This document shows, one piece after another, positions 22,427-31,583 of a stretch of DNA of 64,000 nucleotides. This DNA comes from a virus. Each line of letters starts with the position of its first letter. Positions within the stretch are counted from its first letter, which is position 1. A program made the translations under genes and the position numbers. Below the pieces are notes generated by a model. That model was not told where the DNA came from and searched no databases. It worked only from the letters and a program-made list of their open reading frames with translations. The stretch is from positions 1 through 64,000 of IMG/VR virus record IMGVR_UViG_3300021961_007606; one strand, 5' to 3'.

Positions 22427-23772
22427 TCAAATTTTGCAAAAAACTTATTTATAACTTCTTCGATATAGTTTAATTGCTCTTCAGTGATTCCAGGATATAC
22501 TCCTAAAAAGAAAGTATCTTTTGTTGTTTTAGTAGCTATAGGAAACATCTCAGCTGGATTGGTGTAATGAGTAAATGCCGGATGCTCAGAGTAAGCCGGA
22601 TGAAACAATGCATTACCTGTAAAATAGGATCTTGTTTGTATCTTAGCTCCTTCAAGCCAATCTACTAATTCGTTCTTTTCAAAAGGAGATCCATCTTTTA
22701 CTGTTAAAAGAAAACCAAACCAACTAGTGTCTGCTTTTTCTAACGAATATGGTAAGTGAAAGTATTTTATATACTTTTCAAAAATACTATACAATCTCTT
22801 AAAGTTTGCTTTTCGCTTTGCGTGCATCATATCCAACTTCTCTATTTGTTTTAAACCAATAGCAGCTTGCATCTCTGTAGGTTTTAGATTATATCCAATT
22901 TCATCAAACACATACCTATGATCATAAGTCATCTCTGGATAATTCTTGAACCACGTATTCATACGCATACCGCAAGCTGTTCCACAAACCACATTACCAG
23001 GCTTAATTGTATTACAATAGCAAGCACGACCCCAATCTCTTAAAGAAGCAAGTGCCATTCGATGTATACCAGTCGAGCAAGCAACAAAACCACCTTCGCC
23101 AGTAGTCATGTGGTGAGCTGGAAAAAAAGAACAAGTTGATATTTTGCCAAAAGATCCTAAGGGCTTGTTGTCCCAAGTTGAACCAAGAGCATCACAACAA
23201 TCTTCAAGAAAAATTAAGTTGTATTTTTTTACTATTTCCATCAAACGATCCATGTCAGGAGGATTGCCTAACACGTGAGCAAAAATAATACCTTTAATTT
23301 CTTTATCCTTATCATTCTCAAGAAGAGACTCTACCATATCTAGATTTAGATTTAAGTTTGGAAGCTCTACATCAACAAACACAGGAACATATCCATTTTG
23401 TAGTAGTGGATTTATTGTGGTAGGAAAACACACTACTGGTGTAATAAACTTACTACCTGCAGGAAGATTTCCTCCTCTCTTTGTTTTAAGCAAAGATACC
23501 ATTAGTAAATTAGCTGAGCTACCTGAGTTAACAATAATGCCGTCTGATTTACCTAAATGAGGTGCAAATCGTTTTTCAAACTCACGACCTTTTTCACCCA
23601 AAATAAACCAACTATCTAACAAAGTCTCTACAGCAGAGACATATTCGTCACTGTTGAAATAAGGACCTGAGTACTGAACCCAGTCCTCTCCAGCACGCCA
23701 AACTTTGTTAGCTTGCATTTCTTGTACATAACCCTTAATGGATTCAAGAATTTCTTCTTTTTTATTTTTCAT
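22423..23772 (-). CDS. rfbH: RfbH-type CDP-4-keto-6-deoxyglucose-3-dehydrase
   Basis: 449 residues from the ATG at 23772. It is a DegT/DnrJ-fold enzyme in which the PLP-binding Lys is replaced by His: CSFFPAHHMTTGEGGFV (about 220-236), the hallmark of the PMP-dependent 3-dehydrase E1 (RfbH). It also keeps Cys residues after DWGRACYC (about 255-262) and in a later C-x3-C, as in the [2Fe-2S] cluster of E1, and YDHRYVFDEIGYNLKPTEMQ. It removes the C3 hydroxyl on the way to 3,6-dideoxyhexoses. Its usual reductase partner RfbI is not in the window. Confidence 0.88.
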   Translation of the reverse strand: MKNKKEEILESIKGYVQEMQANKVWRAGEDWVQYSGPYFNSDEYVSAVETLLDSWFILGEKGREFEKRFAPHLGKSDGIIVNSGSSANLLMVSLLKTKRGGNLPAGSKFITPVVCFPTTINPLLQNGYVPVFVDVELPNLNLNLDMVESLLENDKDKEIKGIIFAHVLGNPPDMDRLMEIVKKYNLIFLEDCCDALGSTWDNKPLGSFGKISTCSFFPAHHMTTGEGGFVACSTGIHRMALASLRDWGRACYCNTIKPGNVVCGTACGMRMNTWFKNYPEMTYDHRYVFDEIGYNLKPTEMQAAIGLKQIEKLDMMHAKRKANFKRLYSIFEKYIKYFHLPYSLEKADTSWFGFLLTVKDGSPFEKNELVDWLEGAKIQTRSYFTGNALFHPAYSEHPAFTHYTNPAEMFPIATKTTKDTFFLGVYPGITEEQLNYIEEVINKFFAKFE

Positions 23773-24688
23773 ATTGTAATTGTTTCTTTTTTTCAATATA
23801 GACTTTTTTTATTCCATCTGCAAATTTTGTAAACTCAAAATCAGGCAGATACCTTCTCATTTTTGCAATAGACACGTCCTTTCTAAACTGACCATCTAAT
23901 TCAGGTGTATCGTATACAATCTTCCAGTCTTGCTTACCTAAAACTTCTAAAGTGATAGTAGCAAGCTCATGGATAGTATAAGTTTCGGGATTAGATACGT
24001 TAAAGGATTCGTTAATCTCATCATATGCCATTGTACTAATTATAGCAGCAACATCACCAGCATACGTAAACTGTCTCAATGGCTTTCCAGTACCGAGTAG
24101 CTTAATGGTTGTTCCTCCCACCTTCTCTTGTTCTATAATTTTATCAAGTAAAGCAGTGACATAGTGAGCTTTATTATTTTTATGAGCATCCAACTCACTA
24201 TATAAGTTGGAAGGAGTAATATAACAGTATTTGGTGTTGTATTGTTTGTTGTAAGCTTCAATTAAGCTAATCATGCATCTTTTGCTGTATGCATATCCAA
24301 AGTTTGTTGGAGTAGGAGGCCCTTTAAATATATCCTCCTCGATCATAGGATATTTATCTAACCTATCAGGATATGCACAAGTACTTGAAAGAGCTATTAA
24401 TCTTTCTACTCCAACCTCGTGAGCAGCTTTAATTATATTTGTATTGATTAATAAATTTTGTTCTAAATACTCAACTGGTCGATTGATATTATCTTGAATA
24501 CCGCCGACAACACCAGCTAAGTGAATAATGAGGTTTGGTGAGCAGTCTTTAACTAACTCTAAAGTTTTATTGTAATCAGTGAGATCACCATCTTTACTAC
24601 TACGATAAATTGCTTGTGATAGTGGCCGCATTATCTTTTTTAAATGCTTGCCAACTGTACTTGTACCACCTGTAACTAAAATAATCAT
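23762..24688 (-). CDS. fcl: GDP-L-fucose synthase-like epimerase/reductase
   Basis: 308 residues, close to the usual 310-320. VTGGTSTVGKHLKK, HLAGVVGGI, the SSTCAYP active-site segment (about 108-114), TNFGYAYSKR with Tyr-x3-Lys, and PSNLYS are characteristic of GDP-fucose synthase (WcaG/Fcl), which turns GDP-4-keto-6-deoxymannose into GDP-L-fucose. No GMD dehydratase is visible here, so the substrate must come from elsewhere or differ. Confidence 0.85.
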   Translation of the reverse strand: MIILVTGGTSTVGKHLKKIMRPLSQAIYRSSKDGDLTDYNKTLELVKDCSPNLIIHLAGVVGGIQDNINRPVEYLEQNLLINTNIIKAAHEVGVERLIALSSTCAYPDRLDKYPMIEEDIFKGPPTPTNFGYAYSKRCMISLIEAYNKQYNTKYCYITPSNLYSELDAHKNNKAHYVTALLDKIIEQEKVGGTTIKLLGTGKPLRQFTYAGDVAAIISTMAYDEINESFNVSNPETYTIHELATITLEVLGKQDWKIVYDTPELDGQFRKDVSIAKMRRYLPDFEFTKFADGIKKVYIEKKKQLQYEK

Positions 24689-24696
24689 AATCTTTG

Positions 24697-25044
24697 TTAT
24701 ATACGATTGTAGTCGTCTTGTATTCTTATAATATCATCCTCATCAAAAGAGTCACCAGTTTGTATTTCAATAAACACTAATTTAGTGTCTCCAAAATTAG
24801 ATATACGATGGGGAGTCATTCGAGGTATATTAGTGCCCATGCCTGTTGCCAGTTGCCAACTAGCACCACCACATGTAACTAAACCAACACCTTCTGTTAC
24901 ATACCAATGTTCTTCTCTTTTGGTATGGTATTGCAAAGACAGCTGTTGACCTGGATTAACTGTGAGTCTTTTTATTTTGCAATGATCATCTACATATAGT
25001 ATCTCAAAAGCACCCCATGGTCTTTCTTCTCTATAATTTTGCAT
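24697..25044 (-). CDS. Cupin, type II mannose-6-phosphate-isomerase-like
   Basis: A 115-residue single cupin: RPWGAFEIL, VNPGQQLSLQYHTKREEHWY (about 31-50, with His and Glu metal ligands), then RMTPHRISNFGD. It matches the C-terminal isomerase domain of ManC-type bifunctional proteins, which interconvert fructose- and mannose-6-phosphate and so feed GDP-mannose and GDP-fucose. The guanylyltransferase half is absent. Overlaps the GT2 gene by 14 bp. Confidence 0.85.
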   Translation of the reverse strand: MQNYREERPWGAFEILYVDDHCKIKRLTVNPGQQLSLQYHTKREEHWYVTEGVGLVTCGGASWQLATGMGTNIPRMTPHRISNFGDTKLVFIEIQTGDSFDEDDIIRIQDDYNRI

Positions 25045-25654
25045 ATAATTCGTTTTGCTTTTCTTGTTTTGCTATTGTTTTATGATGCTCTAAACAAAAA
25101 TCTACCTCTGCAGGTAGTGCTGCGAATTGCTTGTATCCATTTAATCTCTCATGGACTTTGTTGATCCACACAATCTCTGGTTTATTTTTATAAATGCGCC
25201 ATTGATAGTCTGGAAAGTTTATAAATCCATTTTCGTTTAGGTTCCATCCCCACCTTTGTATATGGTCAGCTGTAAGCCCCACTACGGTGTTTATTCGAGG
25301 AACAATATAAACATCTACATCTGGATTTGCTTCTAAAATACTGGGTAGGTTTTCGATTAAAGAATCTACGGGCATCTCATCCGCATCTATTTGAAAGATG
25401 TAGTCGCCGGTACAGTAGTTTGTGAGTTTATTTTTCCAATCAGCAAAATGTCTATCAAAAGCACCTTTATGCCAAACAAACTCACTATTAATAGAGTGTG
25501 TACGTAAGTACTGTTCTATTTCGGGGTCACCATTTGCTTCATCAAATAACACAACGATTTGATCCTCACTACGTTTTCTCTGAAGCAAAAAAGAGATTAA
25601 ACGTTGGATTTCTATAAACTCGTTGCAAACTGTAATAGCGTAACTAATTTTCAT
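25031..25654 (-). CDS. Short GT2-type glycosyltransferase
   Basis: 207 residues. ISYAITVCNEFIEIQRLISF, QIVVLFDE and DYIFQIDADEMP (about 84-95) with a D-x-D motif define a minimal GT-A domain, and WINKVHERLNGY follows. It resembles the WaaE/KdtX-like transferases in length. Position between the cupin and a zinc-ribbon gene ties it to the sugar cluster. Confidence 0.8.
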   Translation of the reverse strand: MKISYAITVCNEFIEIQRLISFLLQRKRSEDQIVVLFDEANGDPEIEQYLRTHSINSEFVWHKGAFDRHFADWKNKLTNYCTGDYIFQIDADEMPVDSLIENLPSILEANPDVDVYIVPRINTVVGLTADHIQRWGWNLNENGFINFPDYQWRIYKNKPEIVWINKVHERLNGYKQFAALPAEVDFCLEHHKTIAKQEKQNELYAKL

Positions 25655-25655
25655 A

Positions 25656-26147
25656 CTATGATTTGATAAATCCTAAAAACTTACAAGCATCGTAAAACTT
25701 ATCATTAGTAAATAACTGACCTGACTTCATATCAATACGACGAGTGTAATACTTGTCAGTTTGACCTGGAATAGGATATTTCTTTTGATCTTCAGTTGGA
25801 ATATCTACTGCAGGAGCAGCCATCCACTTCCAATCCTCAGAACTTGTACCATCAGGAAAGATGATACCAAAAGATGGAAAGTTGAGTACAATTGGATACC
25901 ATACTAATCCACGATCGTCAATCCAGCGAAGAGCTTTAATAAGTTCAGCTGTTGTAGCTTCATATTGTTTAACAAAGTCAGAATCTACTCTGTTTAAAGA
26001 AGTAGTTGTATATCCACACTCCATACACATGAAGCTATGAACATCCTCATTGTTTACTTTTTCTGTCTCCACAAAGCATTCTGGAGATTTACAGTGCGGA
26101 CACTCTATCTTAATAGGATCCGTACTCGAGACTGATTGATGCGCCAT
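25656..26147 (-). CDS. Zinc-ribbon protein
   Basis: 163 residues with a C4 ribbon (CPHCKSPECFV, then CMECGYTTTS, about 15-49), and a C-terminal half rich in aromatic residues (RWIDDRGLVWYPIVLNFPSF). Distantly like the ribbon protein at 7962-8366. Its location within the glycan cluster may be incidental. Confidence 0.6.
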   Translation of the reverse strand: MAHQSVSSTDPIKIECPHCKSPECFVETEKVNNEDVHSFMCMECGYTTTSLNRVDSDFVKQYEATTAELIKALRWIDDRGLVWYPIVLNFPSFGIIFPDGTSSEDWKWMAAPAVDIPTEDQKKYPIPGQTDKYYTRRIDMKSGQLFTNDKFYDACKFLGFIKS

Positions 26148-26349
26148 TGTTTTCTTGAGTAAATTCTTTAATTAAATTATACTGATTAATATCACCGATT
26201 ACAACAAATTTAGAGTAAACTTCTTCATTTTGTACATAATCCCAGTGGTATTCGATATCGTTTGCTGTTAAAGTTCCAATCAACAAGTTGTGTGAGAAAG
26301 GAGAATGAGTAAGCAAATAAAATCTCATTGTTTTGTTATCTGTTGCCAT
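26110..26349 (-). CDS. Protein of unknown function
   Basis: A 79-residue alpha/beta protein (MRFYLLTHSPFSHNLLIGTL, then a Tyr/Val-rich strand and a helix). It overlaps the zinc-ribbon gene by 38 bp and abuts the GT4 gene with no space. No family recognised. Confidence 0.6.
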   Translation of the reverse strand: MATDNKTMRFYLLTHSPFSHNLLIGTLTANDIEYHWDYVQNEEVYSKFVVIGDINQYNLIKEFTQENNGASISLEYGSY

Positions 26350-27660
26350 TTATTCTGTTTTTTTAAGTTTAGAAAGTTCAATTTTTTTAAGTTTAGGTAA
26401 TTGTAAACCTACTTGTTGAGGAAACTCTGGAATGCTTTTGTTTAGAATTTCTTCTAATTTTTTACTCATAGCATCCAGACTAAATTCGTTTTTAATAACT
26501 CGAGCTTGCTTTTTTCCTAAAACTTCATAGTTTTTATAGTCATCAAACACTGCTCGCAATACACTAGCTGCATATCCAAAATCTACACTCATCCACTGAG
26601 ATTCTTGTAGAATTACATTCTCCCAAGCAGCAGATGGGTGTACATTAGTCAATTGTCCAGGTAGTAATACAGCTTCTTTTAAGAAATCAATATGACCTGA
26701 CCAGTTTGTTGCTATAATAGGTTTTTGTGAAAGGCTAGCTTCTGCTAAAGGACGTCCATAACCTTCTCCTTTTGTAAGACTGACGTGAGCTTTGATCTTT
26801 GGGTGATTATAAAGAGAGTTCATTTCTTCATCACTTAAATCACCGTGCAATAGATATATGTTAGGTAAGTTGTTAGAGCTTACAGAACCAACTATCTGTC
26901 GAATCTTATTTAAGAGCTCATCGCGATCAATCGCACTAAAGTCTGCAGAAGATGTTTTTAGTATTAAAGCAGGTTGATTGTGAGAAGCTTTATTTTTAAA
27001 CGCTTCTAAAAAGACTCTAATTAACCCTGAGATGTTTTTTCTATCTTCTCCAAATTCACCATTCAACCAATGGCCTACAAATAAGAATGCAAAGCTCTCT
27101 TTAATACTTAACAATTCATCATTAATACTTTTATTAATTTCTTTTGTAGAATGATAAATATCTAAATCAACTCCTTCAAATAAAACTTCAATAGGCTTTA
27201 TTAATTTGATTTCTCCTTCAGGTTGTTGAGTTTGTTGATTTTGTTTCATCCACACTGAGTGCTGTAAAACATTCTTTGAATGCTCAGAAGAGGTCAATAC
27301 CAAATCCATACGATTACAGCCTTCAATCCAAGGAGCAGAAGCTATAGTAGTTTCAATACCAGCTGTAATACCGATATTAAATTTACCTAATCGTTGAAAC
27401 TCATTTGGAACTGTGATCTGAATAAAAATCTCAGGTTCTTTTTCTAGCTTTGGTTCTGTCAGCATACAGCTTAATATACCTTTATGCTTTTCGTTTTCAG
27501 GATCTAAAGCATTCATTGGAGTTGATCCCCAACGAGTGTTCCATATTTTTACATTATACTTACCTGATTTGATTAGGGAGTATGCAATGTCTCGTGATCG
27601 AGCTCCATAACCTGATACGGTTGCTACTGGAGCCATTAATAATAGTGTTGGTTTACTCAT
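26350..27660 (-). CDS. Family 4-like glycosyltransferase
   Basis: 436 residues with a GT-B fold. The N-terminal domain shows PVATVSGYGARSRDI, and the C-terminal nucleotide-sugar domain shows LFVGHWLNGEFGEDRKN, IYLLHGDLSDEEMNSLYNHP and LTKGEGYGRPLAEASLSQKP (about 293-312), the E-x7-E-type donor site. It overlaps the second GT4 gene by 4 bp; the two probably act in sequence. Confidence 0.85.
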   Translation of the reverse strand: MSKPTLLLMAPVATVSGYGARSRDIAYSLIKSGKYNVKIWNTRWGSTPMNALDPENEKHKGILSCMLTEPKLEKEPEIFIQITVPNEFQRLGKFNIGITAGIETTIASAPWIEGCNRMDLVLTSSEHSKNVLQHSVWMKQNQQTQQPEGEIKLIKPIEVLFEGVDLDIYHSTKEINKSINDELLSIKESFAFLFVGHWLNGEFGEDRKNISGLIRVFLEAFKNKASHNQPALILKTSSADFSAIDRDELLNKIRQIVGSVSSNNLPNIYLLHGDLSDEEMNSLYNHPKIKAHVSLTKGEGYGRPLAEASLSQKPIIATNWSGHIDFLKEAVLLPGQLTNVHPSAAWENVILQESQWMSVDFGYAASVLRAVFDDYKNYEVLGKKQARVIKNEFSLDAMSKKLEEILNKSIPEFPQQVGLQLPKLKKIELSKLKKTE

Positions 27661-29144
27661 AACTGTATGCTTATTCCTGATTTTTTATTCTTAAATTTAT
27701 CTATCTGCTTCTGTACATTATACAGATTAAATCTCTTTGGAGCAACCCAATTATCTAAGGTATTTTCTACTGCCTTAGTAAAACGCTTACACATTTGCTC
27801 AGCAGTTAAACCAGCTTCTTCAGACATAGCCCACTTACGACCAGCTAATCCGGCTTCTACTCGATCCTCCTCATTCATTATCCACCAATAGCGAATTGCA
27901 TCAGCAACATCTCGAATATCACAACGATCATCAAAGATGTATGGAGTAGGAATAGAACCTTGTAAGTTGATTGCTGCTGGAAAGACTGGTTTTGCCCATA
28001 CTCCATGCTTTTTATATTTGCCAGCATGATTAGTCGCAAAGTCCTCATTAAACTCAATCCAATTACCTTTTTCATCTTCAAAGCGACACTGATCTTGCAA
28101 ACCACCAGTCACATTGTTGATCAATACACGACCAGTCATTAAAGCCTCAGTACTACTTAATCCCCAACCTTCATTAGAAGCAATATTGATTACAGCATCA
28201 CAGCAGTTGTATAGTGTGTTTAAGTCTTCTGTCGATAACCTTGTATCGGTAAAAGTAATCAAATGAGCTATGTCAGGACACACAACATCAATAACTGCAT
28301 TGAGATCTGTACCATTTTCATCAACACGTTGTGTGTGCAATACAAATCTTACATCTGGTGTATTGATTTTTGGAAGACTATCGTAAAACAATTTGAAAGC
28401 TAAGATAGCATCAGAAGTCATTTTACGACGAATGTTACGGTTGTTGTAAAACAATACAAACTCAGGGTTAGCTCCATTGAAGAGTCTTTTTCGCATGAGT
28501 TGTACTTTTTCGTCTTGACGATCAATTGGAAAAAACCTTTCATGATTGATTCCGTGAGGTACATAGCAAGTTTTAGGTAAAGATTTACTAATCATTTCTT
28601 TTGGAGGATTAGAATCCAAATCCACATAATTTCCTTTACCTAAAACAAGTTTACTAATGTTAACAGACTGCTTACTAATACCCATTAATAGATCACAGGA
28701 TTCATAGTAAGGTCTGTTGTAGTGTGGAGCTGGAAGGTCATCCCATATATGATAGTAAAAGATTGGCATACGTTGCCGGATCTCAGAAGCCATTCTGTAA
28801 AGCCAGATCCAATAACGAGGATCTGTAAAATGAACAATAGCATCAATTTTATGACGCTCAAGTATTAATCTAATTAAGTCAGGATCTCCATATCCATTAT
28901 ATGGATAAATTATAATACTAGCATCCTCAACACCAACTTCTTTACCAACATCAGCACTCACATCAATAACCTTTCCTGCATCTGGATGGTTTATACCCGC
29001 TCCAACGTGAACAAAGTTAAACTTATGAGCATTACCTACGATAAGCTCTCGTGTCATTGTACCAATTCCTGATGGTAATCTTAGATCATCAGCAAGAAAC
29101 AGTATAGTCTTGCGATCTTCTTTTTTAATGTAACCTTCTTTCAT
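27657..29144 (-). CDS. Family 4 glycosyltransferase
   Basis: 495 residues, GT-B fold: LFLADDLRLPSGIGTMTREL at the N-terminus, FYYHIWDDLPAPHYN and CYVPHGINHERFFP in the linker, FVLFYNNRNIRRKM at the second-domain start and SNEGWGLSSTEALMTGRVLI (about 321-340) as donor-binding E-x7-E. It is the first gene in transcription order of the cluster, so a promoter may lie in the 46 bp between it and 29191. Confidence 0.87.
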   Translation of the reverse strand: MKEGYIKKEDRKTILFLADDLRLPSGIGTMTRELIVGNAHKFNFVHVGAGINHPDAGKVIDVSADVGKEVGVEDASIIIYPYNGYGDPDLIRLILERHKIDAIVHFTDPRYWIWLYRMASEIRQRMPIFYYHIWDDLPAPHYNRPYYESCDLLMGISKQSVNISKLVLGKGNYVDLDSNPPKEMISKSLPKTCYVPHGINHERFFPIDRQDEKVQLMRKRLFNGANPEFVLFYNNRNIRRKMTSDAILAFKLFYDSLPKINTPDVRFVLHTQRVDENGTDLNAVIDVVCPDIAHLITFTDTRLSTEDLNTLYNCCDAVINIASNEGWGLSSTEALMTGRVLINNVTGGLQDQCRFEDEKGNWIEFNEDFATNHAGKYKKHGVWAKPVFPAAINLQGSIPTPYIFDDRCDIRDVADAIRYWWIMNEEDRVEAGLAGRKWAMSEEAGLTAEQMCKRFTKAVENTLDNWVAPKRFNLYNVQKQIDKFKNKKSGISIQL

Positions 29145-29190
29145 ATTATTTTATATAACTTACTATAAACTTTTTATTGCGTAAAAGCAA

Positions 29191-29886
29191 TTATTTGGGT
29201 CGATTTCTGCAGTGTCTTTTACCAGTTAGGAATGGCTTTGGACATGAAGTTCCTTTAACATGGAAGTGACCGCATCTGCCACAGCAAGTGCTAGCTACTT
29301 CATTTACACTACCTTTAAGCAAATATCCAACAAGTCTGCCATCACTCATAAATCTTGATAACAAACTCTCTCCTACTTTAAAAATCTTGTCTGAATCTAT
29401 TGGTTGTATTATCATTATATCGGAACCAGCCATTACACCAAAACATGGACCTAAGTTTTTGTATTCAGGAAAATAGATTACATCAGATCCTGTATGTGTT
29501 GTATAATTTTTAGCTTGCAGCTTTGTAATAAAGCTATCTGCTTTCACTCTTAACTGGGCGGCATCTGGTTTGGTATAGGGTTTTGCATAGCTAAACACTT
29601 TTATTACGCCTTCACTTACACTATTATCACCACAAGTACCACAATCTTGATCAGGAGAGAACATATGGTTATCATACACAGCTCCAATGTAATCAGATGC
29701 TTTAGTAATCTTGGCTTGTACCCAACCTTCTAAATCTTTAGGCTTTTCTTTTTCAAAATGATCAGCTAATTGACTAGCTCTGTGTGCTAATGATCTTAGA
29801 TCGGTAATGGCCATTTCTACTTCATGGTCATCTGTTTGACCAGTCATTTGCTGGTACAAGTCTTCTACTATCTTTTTTAATTTCAT
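29191..29886 (-). CDS. Probable virion protein with two cysteine clusters
   Basis: 231 residues. The N-terminal helical part (KIVEDLYQQM ... EGWVQAKITKASDYIGAVYD, up to about 75) resembles segments I recall from aquatic T4-like phage structural proteins. Cys clusters follow at about 82-85 (CGTCG) and 209-220 (CCGRCGHFHVKGTSC), which may bind zinc. A TATTTATA motif (29891-29898) precedes it. It lies with leader-bearing genes, suggesting a packaged or structural role. Confidence 0.6.
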   Translation of the reverse strand: MKLKKIVEDLYQQMTGQTDDHEVEMAITDLRSLAHRASQLADHFEKEKPKDLEGWVQAKITKASDYIGAVYDNHMFSPDQDCGTCGDNSVSEGVIKVFSYAKPYTKPDAAQLRVKADSFITKLQAKNYTTHTGSDVIYFPEYKNLGPCFGVMAGSDIMIIQPIDSDKIFKVGESLLSRFMSDGRLVGYLLKGSVNEVASTCCGRCGHFHVKGTSCPKPFLTGKRHCRNRPK

Positions 29887-29903
29887 TTTATATAAATATC
29901 TGA

Positions 29904-30848
29904 TTATTTCTTTAAGTCTTTTATAAACCTCTTGAGGTACTTGTTGTATTCTCGGTTAAAATCAAATCCTGCAGGGTATTCATTAACTTCTACGTAAGGT
30001 ATTATATCATCTACACTATTAACCAAAGGAAAATCCTCTCCTGTACGTTTACTTTCTGCATTAGCTGCTTTATTATAAGCATCTACAATTCCTGCAAAGT
30101 ATGGTTGAGCTTTTTTGATTTTATGTATAAAAAGTTCGTTTGGTTCCATTCTCCATGAATTAACAGAAACAGACCAATCCACATACGCTTCAAACGTCCC
30201 AGCTTTTGCTATTCGTATAGTTTCTTTTTCATCTACACCCCATATTATTTTTAAAAGCAATGGATTGATAATAAAATCTTTGTTTACTTTAGTAGCATAT
30301 ACTACTGCTACGTTATCTGTCCAATGACCTGTTTTACCTTGAAAAGTAAAAGCTTTTTTAGGATTTAGCGTCCATGACTGAGCGTCTCTGATAGGAGAGT
30401 ATTGTAAATTTTTAAAATGAAATACGTCTCTTCCAGCTATTCTCTCTGTAGTATATTTTTTGGTTTTAAATGCACTCTCTAAAGAGTCTTTTTTAATTGA
30501 AGTGCCTCGATAAACAATTTCACCTATTGGAGGTTGTAATAGCATTGGAAATTCTTTTGCTAATTGGTCTAGTAAACCTTTATTCTTTTTGAAGTATTCA
30601 GCGGTTGCATTGTCTGATTGATTTAACCAATCAGTGATTTTGATGTATAAATCATCTTCCCATTTTGTATTAGGTTCTGCTACATCAGCTCCTCTAGGAA
30701 TTTTAGCTCCTTGAACCTTTGCTAAAGAATCTCCGCTGCGACCCGTGGTACCTCCTAAAAAGACATTACCAACCTTTTTTTGTAAATCTGGTGTAAGCTT
30801 TTCTTTAAGCTGTCGTATTTCTTTTAAAACTTGCTCTGGAGATTTCAT
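29904..30848 (-). CDS. ADP-ribosyltransferase-like virion protein
   Basis: 314 residues. The helical N-terminal third is followed by an ART-like core: Arg in IVYRGTSIKK (about 110-119), Ser-Trp-Thr in AQSWTLNPKKAF (about 157-168), and Glu in MEPNELFIHKIK (about 232-243), matching the R-S-E triad. It resembles the catalytic domains of Alt-type toxins injected with phage DNA. Whether it is active needs the full E-x-E, of which only one Glu is clear. Confidence 0.6.
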   Translation of the reverse strand: MKSPEQVLKEIRQLKEKLTPDLQKKVGNVFLGGTTGRSGDSLAKVQGAKIPRGADVAEPNTKWEDDLYIKITDWLNQSDNATAEYFKKNKGLLDQLAKEFPMLLQPPIGEIVYRGTSIKKDSLESAFKTKKYTTERIAGRDVFHFKNLQYSPIRDAQSWTLNPKKAFTFQGKTGHWTDNVAVVYATKVNKDFIINPLLLKIIWGVDEKETIRIAKAGTFEAYVDWSVSVNSWRMEPNELFIHKIKKAQPYFAGIVDAYNKAANAESKRTGEDFPLVNSVDDIIPYVEVNEYPAGFDFNREYNKYLKRFIKDLKK

Positions 30849-31583
30849 TTATGCCTCTGTTCCAAATTCCCATTGGTTACCACCCTTGTGATAAGCATTT
30901 TCTATATTAGGCAACATTCTACCTACTCCTCCAGTAAATTGAAAGTCGTGATAAGCATCAATAAACTCATTTTCATCTTTCAGAGGATTTACAAACTCAA
31001 TAGACAAAGTAGGTCCAGCGTTTATGTTGTTGTATGTTTCTATTTTTTTAACAGGAAAGCCTAATGATTTGAATATTTTTGCTAATGCTGTTACTTTGAA
31101 AGTTTTGATAGGTTTTACTGATCCATAACCTTCTTGCAATCCTTCATGTTTCTTGAGCTCATTGTATAGTTTGTCATACAAACCCTTTATTGTCATAAAA
31201 TCTTTATCGTCAACTACATCAGACAATCTATCCATATATCTTTTAAAGTCTGGAGCTGCCAACAAGCTCAGCATATTTGATGCTGGATTTTCATTGACTT
31301 CTTGTAATCCTTCTACATAAGGACCTAATATGTTCTCAATTTCGTCATCATCAAATCCAAATTGACCAAGAATTTCCATTACATCAGTCCAACTGGTAGA
31401 TTTTTTTATATCTTCCATAGCTGCCAATACAGTGTTTACCTCTTCGTCACCCGTACTTTGAGCAGCCTTTAAATGACCTGCCAATGCTTTTATAGCATTG
31501 ATTTTGGATTTTTTGGATAAAGATTCCTTCAATACTGATTGAATCTCTTCTTTAATGATTTTTACTAGTTGTGATTTTTTCAT
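30849..31583 (-). CDS. Leader-bearing probable internal virion protein
   Basis: 244 residues beginning MKKSQLVKIIKEEIQSVL, the shared leader. The next 150 residues are helical with acidic stretches; the last 90 hold strands (IKTFKVTALAKIFKSLGF). Its end touches the ART-like gene and its start overlaps the metallopeptidase by 4 bp. I infer a prohead-packaged protein cleaved after the leader. Confidence 0.6.
   Translation of the reverse strand: MKKSQLVKIIKEEIQSVLKESLSKKSKINAIKALAGHLKAAQSTGDEEVNTVLAAMEDIKKSTSWTDVMEILGQFGFDDDEIENILGPYVEGLQEVNENPASNMLSLLAAPDFKRYMDRLSDVVDDKDFMTIKGLYDKLYNELKKHEGLQEGYGSVKPIKTFKVTALAKIFKSLGFPVKKIETYNNINAGPTLSIEFVNPLKDENEFIDAYHDFQFTGGVGRMLPNIENAYHKGGNQWEFGTEA

Noticed and set aside
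23773-23796. Longer RfbH start at the TTG at 23796
   Set aside because: An ATG at 23772 gives the normal start, and the upstream residues overlap the fcl-like gene end.
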